A DNA stretch of 64,000 bases, from assembly GCA_026182355.1 (NCBI GenBank), contig JAPFBL010000002.1, forward strand, positions 248,001 through 312,000, in the 5' to 3' direction. Source of the DNA: Hermatobates lingyangjiaoensis (taxonomy: Eukaryota > Arthropoda > Insecta > Hemiptera > Hermatobatidae). A model generated the notes under the pieces. The model saw only the letters and a program-made list of their open reading frames with translations. It did no database searches and was not told where the DNA came from. Positions 47,077 to 57,496 of this stretch are shown here, one piece after another; positions within the stretch are counted from its first letter, which is position 1, and each line of letters opens with the position of its first letter. Both the position numbers and the translations under genes were made by a program.

Positions 47077-50000
47077 GTATATTTTATAGAATTTACGGAA
47101 AATACATTTCAGTTAATCCTGGAAATGTATCCTGTATTTATGAAATACTCGTACCTCTGCAAGGGTATGGAAAAGAGTATCAAGTCATTGGGGACCCCCG
47201 TACATTAGAGGCAAGCGCATATAATTCTTTTATCGATTAGACTCATGTGTGGATATGTTTTAGTAAGTTTTATTAGATATTTATATGTTTTAATTTTTAC
47301 TCTGACATCGTTTTTATATTTTAAATATATGTATCAAGGAAATTACCAAGAAAAGTAGTAAAAGAAAAAGGAAAACTTCCAAGCGGTTTCAAGTGTCACT
47401 TAGAACTAGGAAAGCAAGGAGGGGAGGAAGACAAAGAGGGGGTAGAAGGTTTTGGTGTAAATGAAAGAATATTTTCAGGATCATAAACGTGGGAATCAAT
47501 CAAACATCTGGTCAAAAAGAGAGGGAGGCAGCCAGGTGGTAAGATAGGCGAGTTAGCAAAAGTACGAGAAGTGAGTGGGGCGTGAAGAGTTCTTTCAGAA
47601 AAAAAGAGAAAAGTTCTTTGAGGATAAGCCGAATTTTGTGGATACCTAGAACGAAATTGTGATAAGGTAGGCGGACATATAATGAGAGGAGGAGGAAACA
47701 AAAGCAGCATTTATGTGATGGGATAATTCTCTTGTTTAGCAACGTGGAGAGTAACCACTTTCAGAGAATTTATTTTAAGACATTTGGGGTAGTGGTGTTA
47801 ATCATTAAGCTTATTACATATACGGTGAATCTGGATGGTGAGAGACTTGGAGAGCAAATGAAATGTAAGTACTGGTGAGGTACCCAGTGTAGATGAGCAA
47901 GAAAGGTAATGGTGCACTGGAAATATTATACGAAAAAAATGCAGAATGGCAGAACGTCTTGAAATTTGTGAGAAAAATTGTGACATTTGTTGAGAAAAAT
48001 TGTCAAGCTCGGGACTGCCGTGGGCCCAAATCAAATAATGTAATTAATAATGTGTAAAACGTGTGTGTGGAAATATAACAATAAACAAATGCTACTCCGC
48101 AATTGAATTCAATCATAAACATGTAAGAAAAAAGTTAATTACAATAAACTATTATAAAATAAAAGAATCAACGAATACCATTTTTTTAAAAGTCTTCAAA
48201 CATGATTATATTACTTTTAAAATTTATTATATACGCAAAACTGGTCTTTTTACTACCATTTAACTATATTGGTAAATTCAATATCAAGAATGTAAGTTAT
48301 GAATATGATTTGAATTCCAATTCACAAAATAATATCAGGGCCTGGTTTTATGGTCAATGATATTAGTCCTTGTTTTGAGTATGTAGATGAACTGTAACCT
48401 CACCAAGCTAAAATACATCCTTTGAACTTCTTACGAGATTATGAAGTCTGACTGTTGCTCCCAATTGTATTTATTTATATTTTGTATAAATGTCAGGAGA
48501 ACACAGTACCTCCACTCTATTATTATGCACCTAAACAAACACTCTCTTTTTCTCTCTCTTACAATCCAATAATAAGGACAACTTAGAACTTTGAGCTTGT
48601 TCTAAGCTTGTATATGTAAACCAGATTCGCAGAAAGATCACACATAAAATAGATCACAGAAGCTCACTGGACCGCATTGTCATCAGGAAGAGAAACAAAG
48701 AAGTGAGCCGCTCCGGAGACAGGCGACGACTGAACTAAAATTAAACTTGACTTCAAAACACAATTTAATAGGTTTAGACGATTAGACATACTATTTATTA
48801 GACATACTATTTAGACATACAATATATCAACTAAAATAAAAATCTAAAAAGAAGGTAGGACCTTAGGAACACATATTTTTTGAGAGTTAACGGTGTTACA
48901 GTCATGTGACCAGATTTATACATATCAAAGGACTAGATAAAACAAACGAAAGATGAAATGACTTTTTCTATCATTTTGACAATATAGTTCTAGCGTCGGT
49001 AAATTTCTATTAATTTACAATTCTTCCCATATTACAGTATAAAAAGCATAAAAGATTAAACTCGAAACAGTTGTATATATGATATGACCCAGACGGGTCC
49101 AAAGCGCGCTAGAGGAGTAATTCATGGACTGAGAAATTATGGTTTTACAATAGTTTAATATTTTTTAACAAGGAACAAGGAAGTGATTTAAAAAATATGT
49201 ATTGATAAGTATGAAATAAAATATACTTTTAGACTAAGTCTTTCGTCATTTAGGAGAGAAATTTTGATTTCACGTACTTGAGTTTTTGGGTTATTCACAT
49301 GGTGCGGAGTGAAGGAATGTCCATACATCCTGATCGAGAGCTTGAGTCATATCTACCGAACAGGCTATCTACAAAGAATGATGTTCCTTGATATTCATAC
49401 TAAGAACAAGCTGTCTTGATCCACTTTAATAGAATTGTTTAAATTCATATTAGTTTAATTACCTCATTCTTAGAAGAGCCATTGAAAATAAAAAAAATAT
49501 CTTATTTAGTTTTAACATATCTGCCATGTGAACAAGTTGAGGAAATGGGATTTTACGTACTTCGGCTATGGTTAAGTTGTGACAAAACGGCTATTACTGA
49601 CTGGTTGTAAGTATGCCCGTTGTAAGTTAACAATAAAGCCGCTCCGCCAGCACCCTAAGTGGGTCATGCCATGAGACGCCTCTTCGTAATCTACCTGACC
49701 CCCAACCACCCACCCATTACTTTCGTCACCAAACTGACAGTCTGCAACCAACGCCATTTCACCACCTTGCACAGTATCTAGTGACCTCACGCTAGACTAA
49801 ACATTGCTTTATGCCACCTCAGCATGCTGGCATTTTGTCCTCCATTAGCTCATTAAAGCTAAATTCCACGTGCCTAAGTAAGTCATTTCATTCCAGTTAA
49901 CCCTTCCTTGGAACCTTCCGTCACTAACCAGTTATGTAAGTTACTCATGTATGTATAGTAAAATAGCAGCCAATTTTGTTACTATTCCATATCATGAATG

Positions 50001-50635
50001 AATCTACAAGAATTTTTCTATGATATTAATTATTTCACAATATCCTAATTTGTGTAAGATTTAAGATTAATTTACACAGGGAAGAACTACATTGCGCTCT
50101 TACAAAAATGCGTTAAATTGACAGTAAATCAACATAGTTACTTTTAACTATAGTTCAAATTTATAGATATATTAACGTTCAGTAAGAAATATCATGAACA
50201 ACATTCCCATTAATTCAAGCATTTGACCTAAGTATTTTGGTTTTAATCACTTCACGTTTTCCAAAGAAACAAAATATACTAATAAACTCTTTGATTAATC
50301 ATTCCTAGTATCTCCACTTCAATGAGTTTCCTGAATTTATACCTGATTTCCTAAAATTAAAAAACTTTGAAATAATATTAACAAACGTTTTAACTCCTTG
50401 ATTTCTCATAATATATCGTGTATACACTTTTTAAAGATTTATTTTTATGTAAAATAAATAAAACAAACCTAAACTTGATTTCTATTAAATTAACACGATC
50501 CTTTACATGACTCTATCATCATTTTTTGTAATCGATGTTTATATTAAACTATTTTTAGAGACACATATAGGATGACAACTTGCATGTTCATAAATGTTAA
50601 AGATTAATTATGCAATATTTTCATTATATATATAT
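47077..50635. other. Long non-coding stretch
   Basis: A purine-rich block at 47400-47720 gives long pyrimidine-strand frames of Leu/Ser/Pro composition, which I regard as artefacts. On the plus strand, 47905-48020 reads GALEILYEKNAEWQNVLKFV and VTFVEKNCQARDCRGPK between stops, possibly decayed coding DNA. A GC-richer block at 49570-49800 has an open minus frame (MALVADCQFGDESNGWVVGG) without support. Confidence 0.3.
48600..48725 (-). repeat. Retroelement terminal unit with CTGATGA motif
   Basis: The minus strand reads TTCCTGATGACAATGCGGTC then CAGTGAGCTTCTGTGATCTA. The opening is like that of the cores at 22928 and 51000, but no GAAA follows at the expected distance. Confidence 0.4.
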
Positions 50636-50828
50636 AAAGATTTCACATAAACACGTGAAATAACAATCAATGATCAAACCCAATAAGAAATGGGAAAAAA
50701 AGACTAAGACCTATCAACCGTAACAATAGGTCTTCGTCAGAGTTGGGTTTTTGACTCTGACGAAGACCGCTTTTTACGGTTGAAAGATCTTAGTCTTGTT
50801 TTCCCATTTCTTATTGTGGTTTGATCAT

Positions 50829-50830
<2 letters not shown>
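50636..50830. repeat. Palindromic cassette, AAGACCGCTTGTT family (best copy)
   Basis: The arms run inward from CAATGATCAAACC (50668) and GGTTTGATCATTG (50830), with a loop near TTGGGTTTTTGA. The right arm has CTGACGA (50757-50763), then GACCG...CGGTT and GAAA (50782-50785), followed by GAT-CTTA-GTC and TT, which satisfies the hammerhead layout. In the left arm GAAA has become GATA. A 45-bp (TA)n run follows. Confidence 0.7.

Positions 50831-50880
<50 letters not shown>
50831..50880. repeat. (TA)n microsatellite
   Basis: About 24 TA units between two different palindromic cassettes. Confidence 0.95.
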
Positions 50881-51082
50881 GAACTAAAACCAAGGTAGCT
50901 CACAGATTGACAAAGGAATAACTCACTTCTATGTTTCTACGATCGTAGTTATCAGGAGGCGAAGGTCCCGCCCTGCCTTCCTGCAGGATTCTTCACCCCC
51001 TGATGATGACGATAGCAGAAATATAGAAGTGAGTTATTCCTTTGTCTATCTGTGTGCTACCTTCGTTTTTATTTCAAAGTTC
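50881..51082. repeat. Palindromic cassette with CTGATGA...GAAA core
   Basis: The left arm (GAACTAAAACCAAGGTAGCT ... GGAATAACTCACTTCTAT) pairs with the right arm (ATAGAAGTGAGTTATTCC ... AGTTC). The right arm holds CTGATGA (51000-51006) and GAAA (51018-51021). The corresponding left-arm sequence is decayed. The loop at 50955-50995 is GC-richer. Confidence 0.6.
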
Positions 51083-51989
51083 GTAGAACTGTTTAATTTA
51101 ATTACTATACACATAAAATTCTACAATAAACTCGTCAATTAAAAATCAACGTCTAAAAAACACTAGGACATCAGAAAAATGTTGAAGACCGCTTGTTTTA
51201 TTTGAAAGATCTTAATCATTTTATGATATCTTAGGATGGTTTAGACGTTGATATATATGTATACACTATATATGTATGTATCACCGTCAGGCCTATTAAG
51301 TGTTTGTGACCGTTACTGGTTTAAAAAACTGTTCAGTTCTTTGACAAAGACAATCAAAGTTCTTCAACACATTTTAATATCTCATAGTGGTGATGTATTT
51401 ACTCTAGCAATTTTATTGTTTTATTCATATATAGGCAATATTTTATTTATCTACGTTTGGTCGAGCGTGAAATAATTATCAAAAAAAGAACCTTGTGCTA
51501 AAGTTTCGTCCATATTTCTCCGCATCTTCAGAGCTATATCAATTCAGCATTAACTAATATAACAGCAAAAAAATAAGTAACATTATATATATGATTACAT
51601 ATTATAACCTTGGTAATTTTGATTTGCTGTGTTTTATTTTTGTTATTTACCTAGTTAATAATGCATATTTATGAGAATAATTTAACTTATGTTTCTTTAT
51701 TTTATGGTAATTAATTCTGTGCTAATACAGCCTTCAAGATGCCTAGAAAAAAGACAAAGAGTTGGCTTAAGGTGTTTTTTTTAAAATTACTTCACGGGAT
51801 CAAACATCTATAAAGAAAAATATTATAGAATTTATGTGGTCGAGACAAGAAAACTTGTATCGATTATTATATATTTATAACTTTAAATTACACAAAGCAC
51901 GACACGTGCTTTAAAATTAAATTAAAAAGCACACTTATTAAATTCTCAATATTTCAAACTGTTGTTCGTTATCACTGATAATGTGATAA
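51083..51989. other. Non-coding stretch with one foldback fragment
   Basis: At 51186-51250 GAAGACCGCTTGTTTTATTT and GAAAGATCTTAATC are a single decayed arm of the AAGACCGCTTGTT family. Otherwise AT-rich. Confidence 0.4.
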
Positions 51990-52110
51990 CAATTTCATTG
52001 TCTGAACTGAATAAACAATAAAATATATGAAATTTTGTGGGAATCGAACCCAAGATTTTACATTAGAGGTCCAACGCGCTATGTTCTGGATCAAAGGGAC
52101 CTGCTTACAA
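51990..52110 (-). mobile_element. tRNA-derived SINE-like fragment
   Basis: The minus strand carries an A-box-like TAGCGCGTTGG (52081-52071) and a perfect B box GGTTCGATTCC (52050-52040), about 20 bp apart edge to edge, as in RNA polymerase III type 2 promoters. The 5' and 3' acceptor segments do not pair, and the body continues into unrelated AT-rich sequence, so it is a SINE head or tRNA pseudogene rather than a working tRNA. Confidence 0.55.
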
Positions 52111-52454
52111 TAAGCTTCCAAAACCTGATAAAAATAACGTCTTATATAATACAAAAACTTGTATTGGACTAATGAATCACCTGCCCTACTGGTCCGATTT
52201 ATTTGCATTTGTTTACATCATTTACCTTGACTAGAAATTTTTTAAATGAAATAATATTGTTATTTAGAAGTTTATTAAATTCTCTTTTATGTTCTAATGA
52301 GTTAAAATAATATATTAGAAGAATAACATTGTTAAATATAAAAAATTAACCCCAATCAAATATATATTTTGTGATTCACTCCACGGTGCGATGGATGGTT
52401 GTCGAACAAGTGTTTGACTAATGAAACAAAAGTTGTTTCTAACGAGTTTATTAC
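52111..52454. other. Non-coding stretch
   Basis: AT-rich; nothing recognised. Confidence 0.4.
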
Positions 52455-52500
52455 GTTTACTTATAGTAAAGCTGAGTTTAGGCCACTCCAGTTCTTTATC
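52455..52500 (+). repeat. Solo terminal module of the 1.6-kb element family
   Basis: TTACTTATAGTAAAGCTGAG then TTTAGGCCACTCCAG: palindrome plus hairpin, no body. Confidence 0.6.
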
Positions 52501-52549
52501 TTAGTTTTGATTCCGGTTTGAATTGAATATTTATAAATAAAGCAGGATG

Positions 52550-52670
52550 GCGTCTGTCGGGTTAGCTGCTACTCGTATGTTAATAATTAAATACCAAATT
52601 AACCTTAGTTAAAGATAACATGACAATCACTGAGAGTTGGCAAAGTTTCCCGGGTCAGCTAGTATATATT
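52550..52670 (+). repeat. RTE-type retroelement 3' tail (possible)
   Basis: Ends TTTCCCGGGTCAGCTAGTAT, resembling the ...GCTAGT terminus common to RTE-like non-LTR elements and their derivatives in arthropods. No coding part. Confidence 0.3.
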
Positions 52671-52735
52671 AAAAGGTATGTAATCTAGAAAAGTTATAAA
52701 AATGGTATTAAATAGTTTTGGAGCGTGATATTTAC

Positions 52736-52829
52736 CTAATAAAGAAGGCTAGCAAAAGGATAAGCACAGCGACGAGTAGCATGGCGATGAGCACTCCGCA
52801 GGCCACGTAGAGACTGTCACTGGGTGCAT
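52736..52829 (-). CDS. Exon encoding a transmembrane segment, unidentified receptor-like protein
   Basis: Bounded by CTGTTGCAG and ATTAG|GTAAAT. The frame reads APSDSLYVACGVLIAMLLVA then VLILLLAFFIR: an extracellular-type polar lead, about 23 hydrophobic residues and a basic stop-transfer Arg. It needs one base from the previous exon and leaves two for the next. The GC content is far above the surroundings. It fits the single-pass helix exon of a type I membrane protein such as an immunoglobulin-superfamily or guidance receptor, but the helix alone does not identify it. Neighbouring exons were not found, so the flanking kilobases are probably large introns. Confidence 0.6.
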
Positions 52830-52839
52830 CTGCAACAGA

Positions 52840-54020
52840 AATTCGCCTCAGTAACATGCAACGCTTTACACACCTGACACCAGCTCTGACACCCCTCATA
52901 AATGACCTACTGAAATAATACTTCTTCGAACACTCAAAGGGAAAATAAACATATACATAGATTATTGTAACAATCAAAGGAACACCTTACCTAGTAAACT
53001 TTCTTCATTCAGAAGATTGAAATATTACCAATCTTCTATACTTTTTTAATTCTTTTTTAATCGCTACTAACAGCTGTGGTTCTAAAAATAATACTATGTA
53101 TTTTTGTGTCAGAAATGACATTGTTGAACTGTTATGAGTCTGAAACTGCATGTTTCAAGAATCAACTAGATCAAATCTATTAATGCCATAAACCTTTCAG
53201 CATATTACCTAAACATTAAGTAGTAATTAACATTTATTTCAGTCTATTATATAAATATTACTGTACAATGTTTAAATGCTATAAATGGTAGCTATTAATT
53301 TATAAAACAAAATGATCAGTAAATTGAAACAACTATAACGATCCGATACTTGCTTATCTCTGTTGGTAGTAACTTGTATTCTAAGATGCTTCAAGACTAA
53401 AACTTGTTTCACCAAGTACGATGACAGTCCTTTCGCTGGGTAAACACAGACCCTCAAATAAATAGTTTTGGATCGAATTAATCTATATTTAAAAAAAAAT
53501 TTAAATCAGAAAAATAATTTTCTTATGCGGAAAAACAGTTATTGAAAGACTAGAAAACAAATAAATGCAAAAATATTTGAATGAACAAGTAAAAAAACTA
53601 ATGTTACAAAGGGAAAAATGAAAATTTTCAAAGAATTTATGAAACGAGAGCTACATTATTTGTAGTAAAACATAGTGCAGCTTTATTTATTTAAAACAGG
53701 ATAAATAGCGTAGTTGCAACATATATCATAATTACATACATACATTACAAAATTAAATTTTCAATAATTTGAACTACATATAAAATGGCAATATTAAACT
53801 AAACAGATGATGTGCTTCATAACAATGATTTCATTTTGATCTGTCGTATACATTTATGAATGATTAGCAGACATGCCCGTCTTTGACGGATATTTTACAA
53901 TAATTCAGAGATGATACATGATATTTCAAAATATTATTCGAAAAATTATAGAATAGGAAAAAATATATTTATTAGCACAGTGTTAAGTAAGTGCCTCTGC
54001 ATACACCACATTAGCTGTCT
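52840..54020. other. Non-coding, probably intronic
   Basis: AT-rich. No second exon of the membrane protein found on the minus strand. Confidence 0.35.
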
Positions 54021-54025
54021 GTCCT

Positions 54026-54660
54026 TCAGGTGCATGGAAGAACAGAGAGTTCTCCATGCAAGAACAGAGAGCTCTCTGACTCTTGAGCAAGAGTGGTCAC
54101 ATACAGTTGACCATGTGAGAAACACTTTTTCTCACTCACTTCAATTCCTACCGTAAACAGAGTTTGGTCTTGCATCTTATTTACCGTGATTGCGAAACAA
54201 AAGCTGAAGGGAAATTGCAACCGTTTGAATTGAATGGGACAGTTGCTAAGTATCAATGGCAAGCGTGATATAAGCACTGACTCCCCAGGGCACGAATTCG
54301 GAGCCGTGTCCCATTGCATATTTTTGGGGCACTCAGTTTCGTAACAGCATGATTGGTGCCCCTACTTTAAGTTTTAAGTCATGAGCAGGCAGTCTAAGAG
54401 CAGTCACGGAGTCAAGAAATTCAATTGGATAATGAACTGCTTCCTCATCACTAATCTACTTACTTACTTGTAAGTTCTTTCCTCAGCTTGACATGATACA
54501 AAAACTTGTTTATTGATTTTCCTGCCTGCTCATTTGTAGGGGTGAGAAAAGCTCATTCACGAAGCCAGTTATTCTGAATAGATGACAGATCTTGAACTCC
54601 AGGATACACCTTGTCAATTACCTCTTGCTGGGAGCTCAAATGAAAATGAAATTGAAATGA
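54026..54660 (-). mobile_element. Helitron/PIF1-type helicase fragment, broken
   Basis: In minus-strand order: EEVIDKVYPGVQDLSSIQNN, WLRE, AFLTPTNEQAGKSINKFL, EAVHYPIEFLDSVTALRLPA, HDLKLKVGAPIMLLRN, then SRLPLILSNCPIQFKRLQFP, FCFAITVNKMQDQTLFTVGI and CFSHGQLYVT. These are consecutive segments of the C-terminal half of PIF1-family helicases, in the form carried by Helitron Rep-Hel proteins. Stops and frameshifts interrupt it, and the Walker motifs are absent. Intact proteins unwind DNA during rolling-circle transposition. Confidence 0.8.
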
Positions 54661-55020
54661 ACTAATAATACCTATTTTCTATACCTGTATATTTTCAAAA
54701 TAAACTTATCTGTGAAGTTAGCCAAAGACAGGTTAAAAGTCCATAACTTTGCTTCTACATTGAATTTCCAACCATTCAAAGCTTAGATTTTAAGTTAGAC
54801 ATACAGAAATCTACTGTCAAAGTTTCAGCTCACTATGTGTTATGGTGGTTGAGTTTACTTGTGACAAAATTTTACGGACACACCGACAAATCGACAGGCA
54901 GAAATTTTTCTAAGGTGGATTCGGTTTCTATAATGTATGTACCGTAAAGATAACTTGAAATGAGTCAGTTCTAAGCAATGTACAGACAAAACCTTTCTTT
55001 TATTTATATAGATGAAACGA
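54661..55020. repeat. Retroelement-like tail, class uncertain
   Basis: CGGACACACCGACAAATCGA and the ending CTTTCTTTTATTTATATAGATG have the look of widespread non-LTR element 3' tails. No coding content. Confidence 0.35.
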
Positions 55021-55399
55021 TTCTGTAGTTATAATATTTATTTTTAATATATTTAGGTTATCTTGAAAAGATCATATCTGAAACTATAATCCTTTAATTT
55101 ATCATATGATAAACAAGATTGGCTTGTTTAGAATTCTATTAACAGTTGAGGAAAACCCTAAAGTTATGCATGCTTACAGAGTGAACAAGAAAATGAGATA
55201 GATGACTACGATATGAAAACAATGAATTTTGAAAGTAATAAGTTCAAGTATTTGAGAAGAGTCTATATTATTATTTAGCAGATAATACAGAGATCGTAGC
55301 CAAATATGATTTGCATATTTTTAAGGATGGCAAGATTTAAAGAATTTAAAAGACGTTGAAAATTTAAACAGACGAAGTAAGAGTGGTAAAGCAATTTAC
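55021..55399. other. Non-coding stretch
   Basis: Nothing recognised. Confidence 0.35.
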
Positions 55400-56300
55400 A
55401 TGCCTTAAAAACCGGCGTTGAACACGTTCAGTATGATGAATTAAATATTCATGGGCAGGAGTCCAAACTACTGATGTCAATTCTAGTGCAGGTTAGAGTA
55501 ATGTTATGTAGAGACATTTTAAAATATTAACATTGTAGAAGTACTTAGCATGTCCAATGGTAAAGCCTGGTGTCCACATAACATCCGAGCTAACACTACA
55601 TGTAGAAGTTTTAAGAGTTATGATGAGTCAAACAATACACCCATAATTTAACCAGGCTTGCTTTTCCTATGGTTGTCCACTAACATTATAACTATATTGC
55701 CTACCATTAAATTATTTTTTTGAACAAACAACATAAAAAAGATTAAGTTCATATAATCCTAAATTATTTAGAACATAGCATTCAGCCAATTAATACAGAT
55801 TTGCTTGTAATCTCTGCCATCAAGAGATGATTTAATGATTTTGAAAACTGTTTGAATTAGTAATTTTTACTAAGAAAGATGTTTTACTAAGAGTAGATGA
55901 AATATCATTAACATATAGAAGGAACAAAATAAATCCCAAATGAGAACACCAAGGTACACCTGATGTTCCAAGATATTTGTTAGAAAGTGACAACCGAAAT
56001 TTGACTTTTTGATATCTACCATTTAAGTAAAGAGTGAGACATTCTAAAAGCATCCCGGGGATTCCATGCGATTTCGTAATTCCTATTGTATTGATACTGA
56101 CTGAAAAAAAGTTTTCGTGAAGTCAATGTGTACTGCATTAAGATGGGAGTTATCAGCAAAAGCTGACCGTTATGTTTTGAAATTATAACATTGGATATCA
56201 TCAGATAATTTAGATCACACACTGTAGCCTCAAAAACTCTGGCAACTGGACACATTGAAATTTATCGGAAAATAATGTTTTAGAAGATTTTACAGAATCA
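55400..56300 (-). mobile_element. Jockey/CR1-type LINE reverse transcriptase fragment, decayed
   Basis: On the minus strand, in order: ARVFEATVCDLNYLMISNVI (56240-56180), YLNGRYQKVKFRLS, SGVPWCSHLGFILFLLYVND (the SGVPQGSxLGPxLFxxYIND motif with Gln to Trp), SFLVKITNS where FADDT is expected, LELTSVVWTPAHEY and finally ERVQRRFLRH (55445-55415). The order is that of a reverse transcriptase palm through thumb. The catalytic Asp-Asp box is lost, and stops interrupt it. Opposite in orientation to, and non-overlapping with, the Jockey fragment at 26854-27135. Confidence 0.8.
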
Positions 56301-56773
56301 ATCTTCGGAATATCTGGAATTAAGCCTATATATAAGAAAAATTAACGAAGAATGTTAGAGGTAGTGTTAAATAGTTACAGCTATTTAATAGGATCAAGAA
56401 GGAATGGAGTCAAAGCCAGAACACTTTGTAACTGTTATTACATTTTTTTTATCTTCTGAAAAATTAAATAATAAATATATTATAATTAAATAATAATATT
56501 AATTAATTAATTAAATTATTAAACTATTTAAAGACATGTATGTATTGTAGGAAAATGCATTTTGACAAGGAGCACTGGGTTTAGAACTACTAAAGCTCTA
56601 CTTAAATCGAGAGCCAACATGCTAACAATTTCACCAATACGACTAGTAGAATGAAGTGTTTGGCAAACTCTTAACCTTCCTGAGTTTACAAGTGAAGCTC
56701 CAAACACTTCCGTTATAATGGTTTATGTCACTTTCTAGCCTCAGTTTCTCACACTGATCTCAGATCCGAGAGT
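56301..56773. other. Non-coding stretch
   Basis: AT-rich to 56560, then more balanced. At 56560-56650 decayed coding-like sequence may belong to the LINE fragment. Confidence 0.3.
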
Positions 56774-57496
56774 ATCTAGAGCAGGGTTTCTCAAAGTGGT
56801 CGGGAGCGACCCCCAGGGGTCGCTGTAGCTCTTCAGGGGGTCGTTATTACTGCAGGGGTCAGTGAGGGGTCGGTGGAGCCTTTCAGATGTCAATTAACAT
56901 TATCGGGGTCACAGATCAAAGGTTACAAATTTTTCAGCCATTTTAAGTTTTGAAAATATTTATTTTCTCCCTCTAAACAAGTTGTCCATCTGCATATTAA
57001 GAAATTGACTAGGAGTCAAATTACCGAGAATGAGATATCCAGGAGTCAAATTACCTAGAACCGTTGTGATTATAGAGAACCCTTCTCACTCTCTCTCTCT
57101 CTCCCTGTACAGTTACCACAATTTAGTCATGTGAACGCACTCTTAACTAAGCAGCGAAACCATATGGATATTGAAGAACGGGGAGACTTGAGATTAAAAC
57201 TTACAAGTTTTCAACCGGATATTGGTGCCCTTGTTAACTCCCACCAAAGCCATCCATCTCATTAATGAAGATATTGTTCTGCAATTAGGTAAGTGTTGGC
57301 ATTCATTAAAGTGCAGTTTTTTAATACTATAATTTTCAATTTGAAATGTTGAGGTAACTTTGACATGAAAATGCGCAAAACTTTACTTTCAGTTGCATTT
57401 GTCGAATTACTATAACATGGTTGGGGGTCGATGGTACTTCAAAAAAACTGTAAAGGGGTCGGAGCGTCGAAAAGTTTGAGAAACCCTGATCTAGAG
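56774..57496 (+). mobile_element. hAT deletion derivative with 8-bp target duplications
   Basis: Terminal inverted repeats CAGGGTTTCTCAAAGTGGTC and AAAAGTTTGAGAAACCCTG bound 56782-57488. The 8-mer ATCTAGAG occurs directly on both sides (56774-56781, 57489-57496), a perfect target-site duplication of hAT length. Inside, a plus-strand frame ending at TAA 57263-57265 reads HMDIEERGDLRLKLTSFQPD then IGALVNSHQSHPSH. This is the C-terminal end of hAT transposases of the type that gave rise to the vertebrate ZBED5/SCAND3 genes. The catalytic RNase H-like core is deleted, so mobility would need a helper. The perfect duplication suggests relatively recent insertion. Confidence 0.88.

Noticed and set aside
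47396..47742. Two overlapping minus-strand Leu/Ser/Pro-rich frames of 104 and 76 codons
   Set aside because: Explained by strong purine/pyrimidine strand bias, which removes stop codons. No domain and no splice context.
52036..52110. Functional tRNA gene
   Set aside because: Boxes A and B are present, but the acceptor arms do not pair and the 3' end is not tRNA-like.
53911..54156. Plus-strand 81-codon ORF
   Set aside because: Shadow of the helicase relic on the minus strand.
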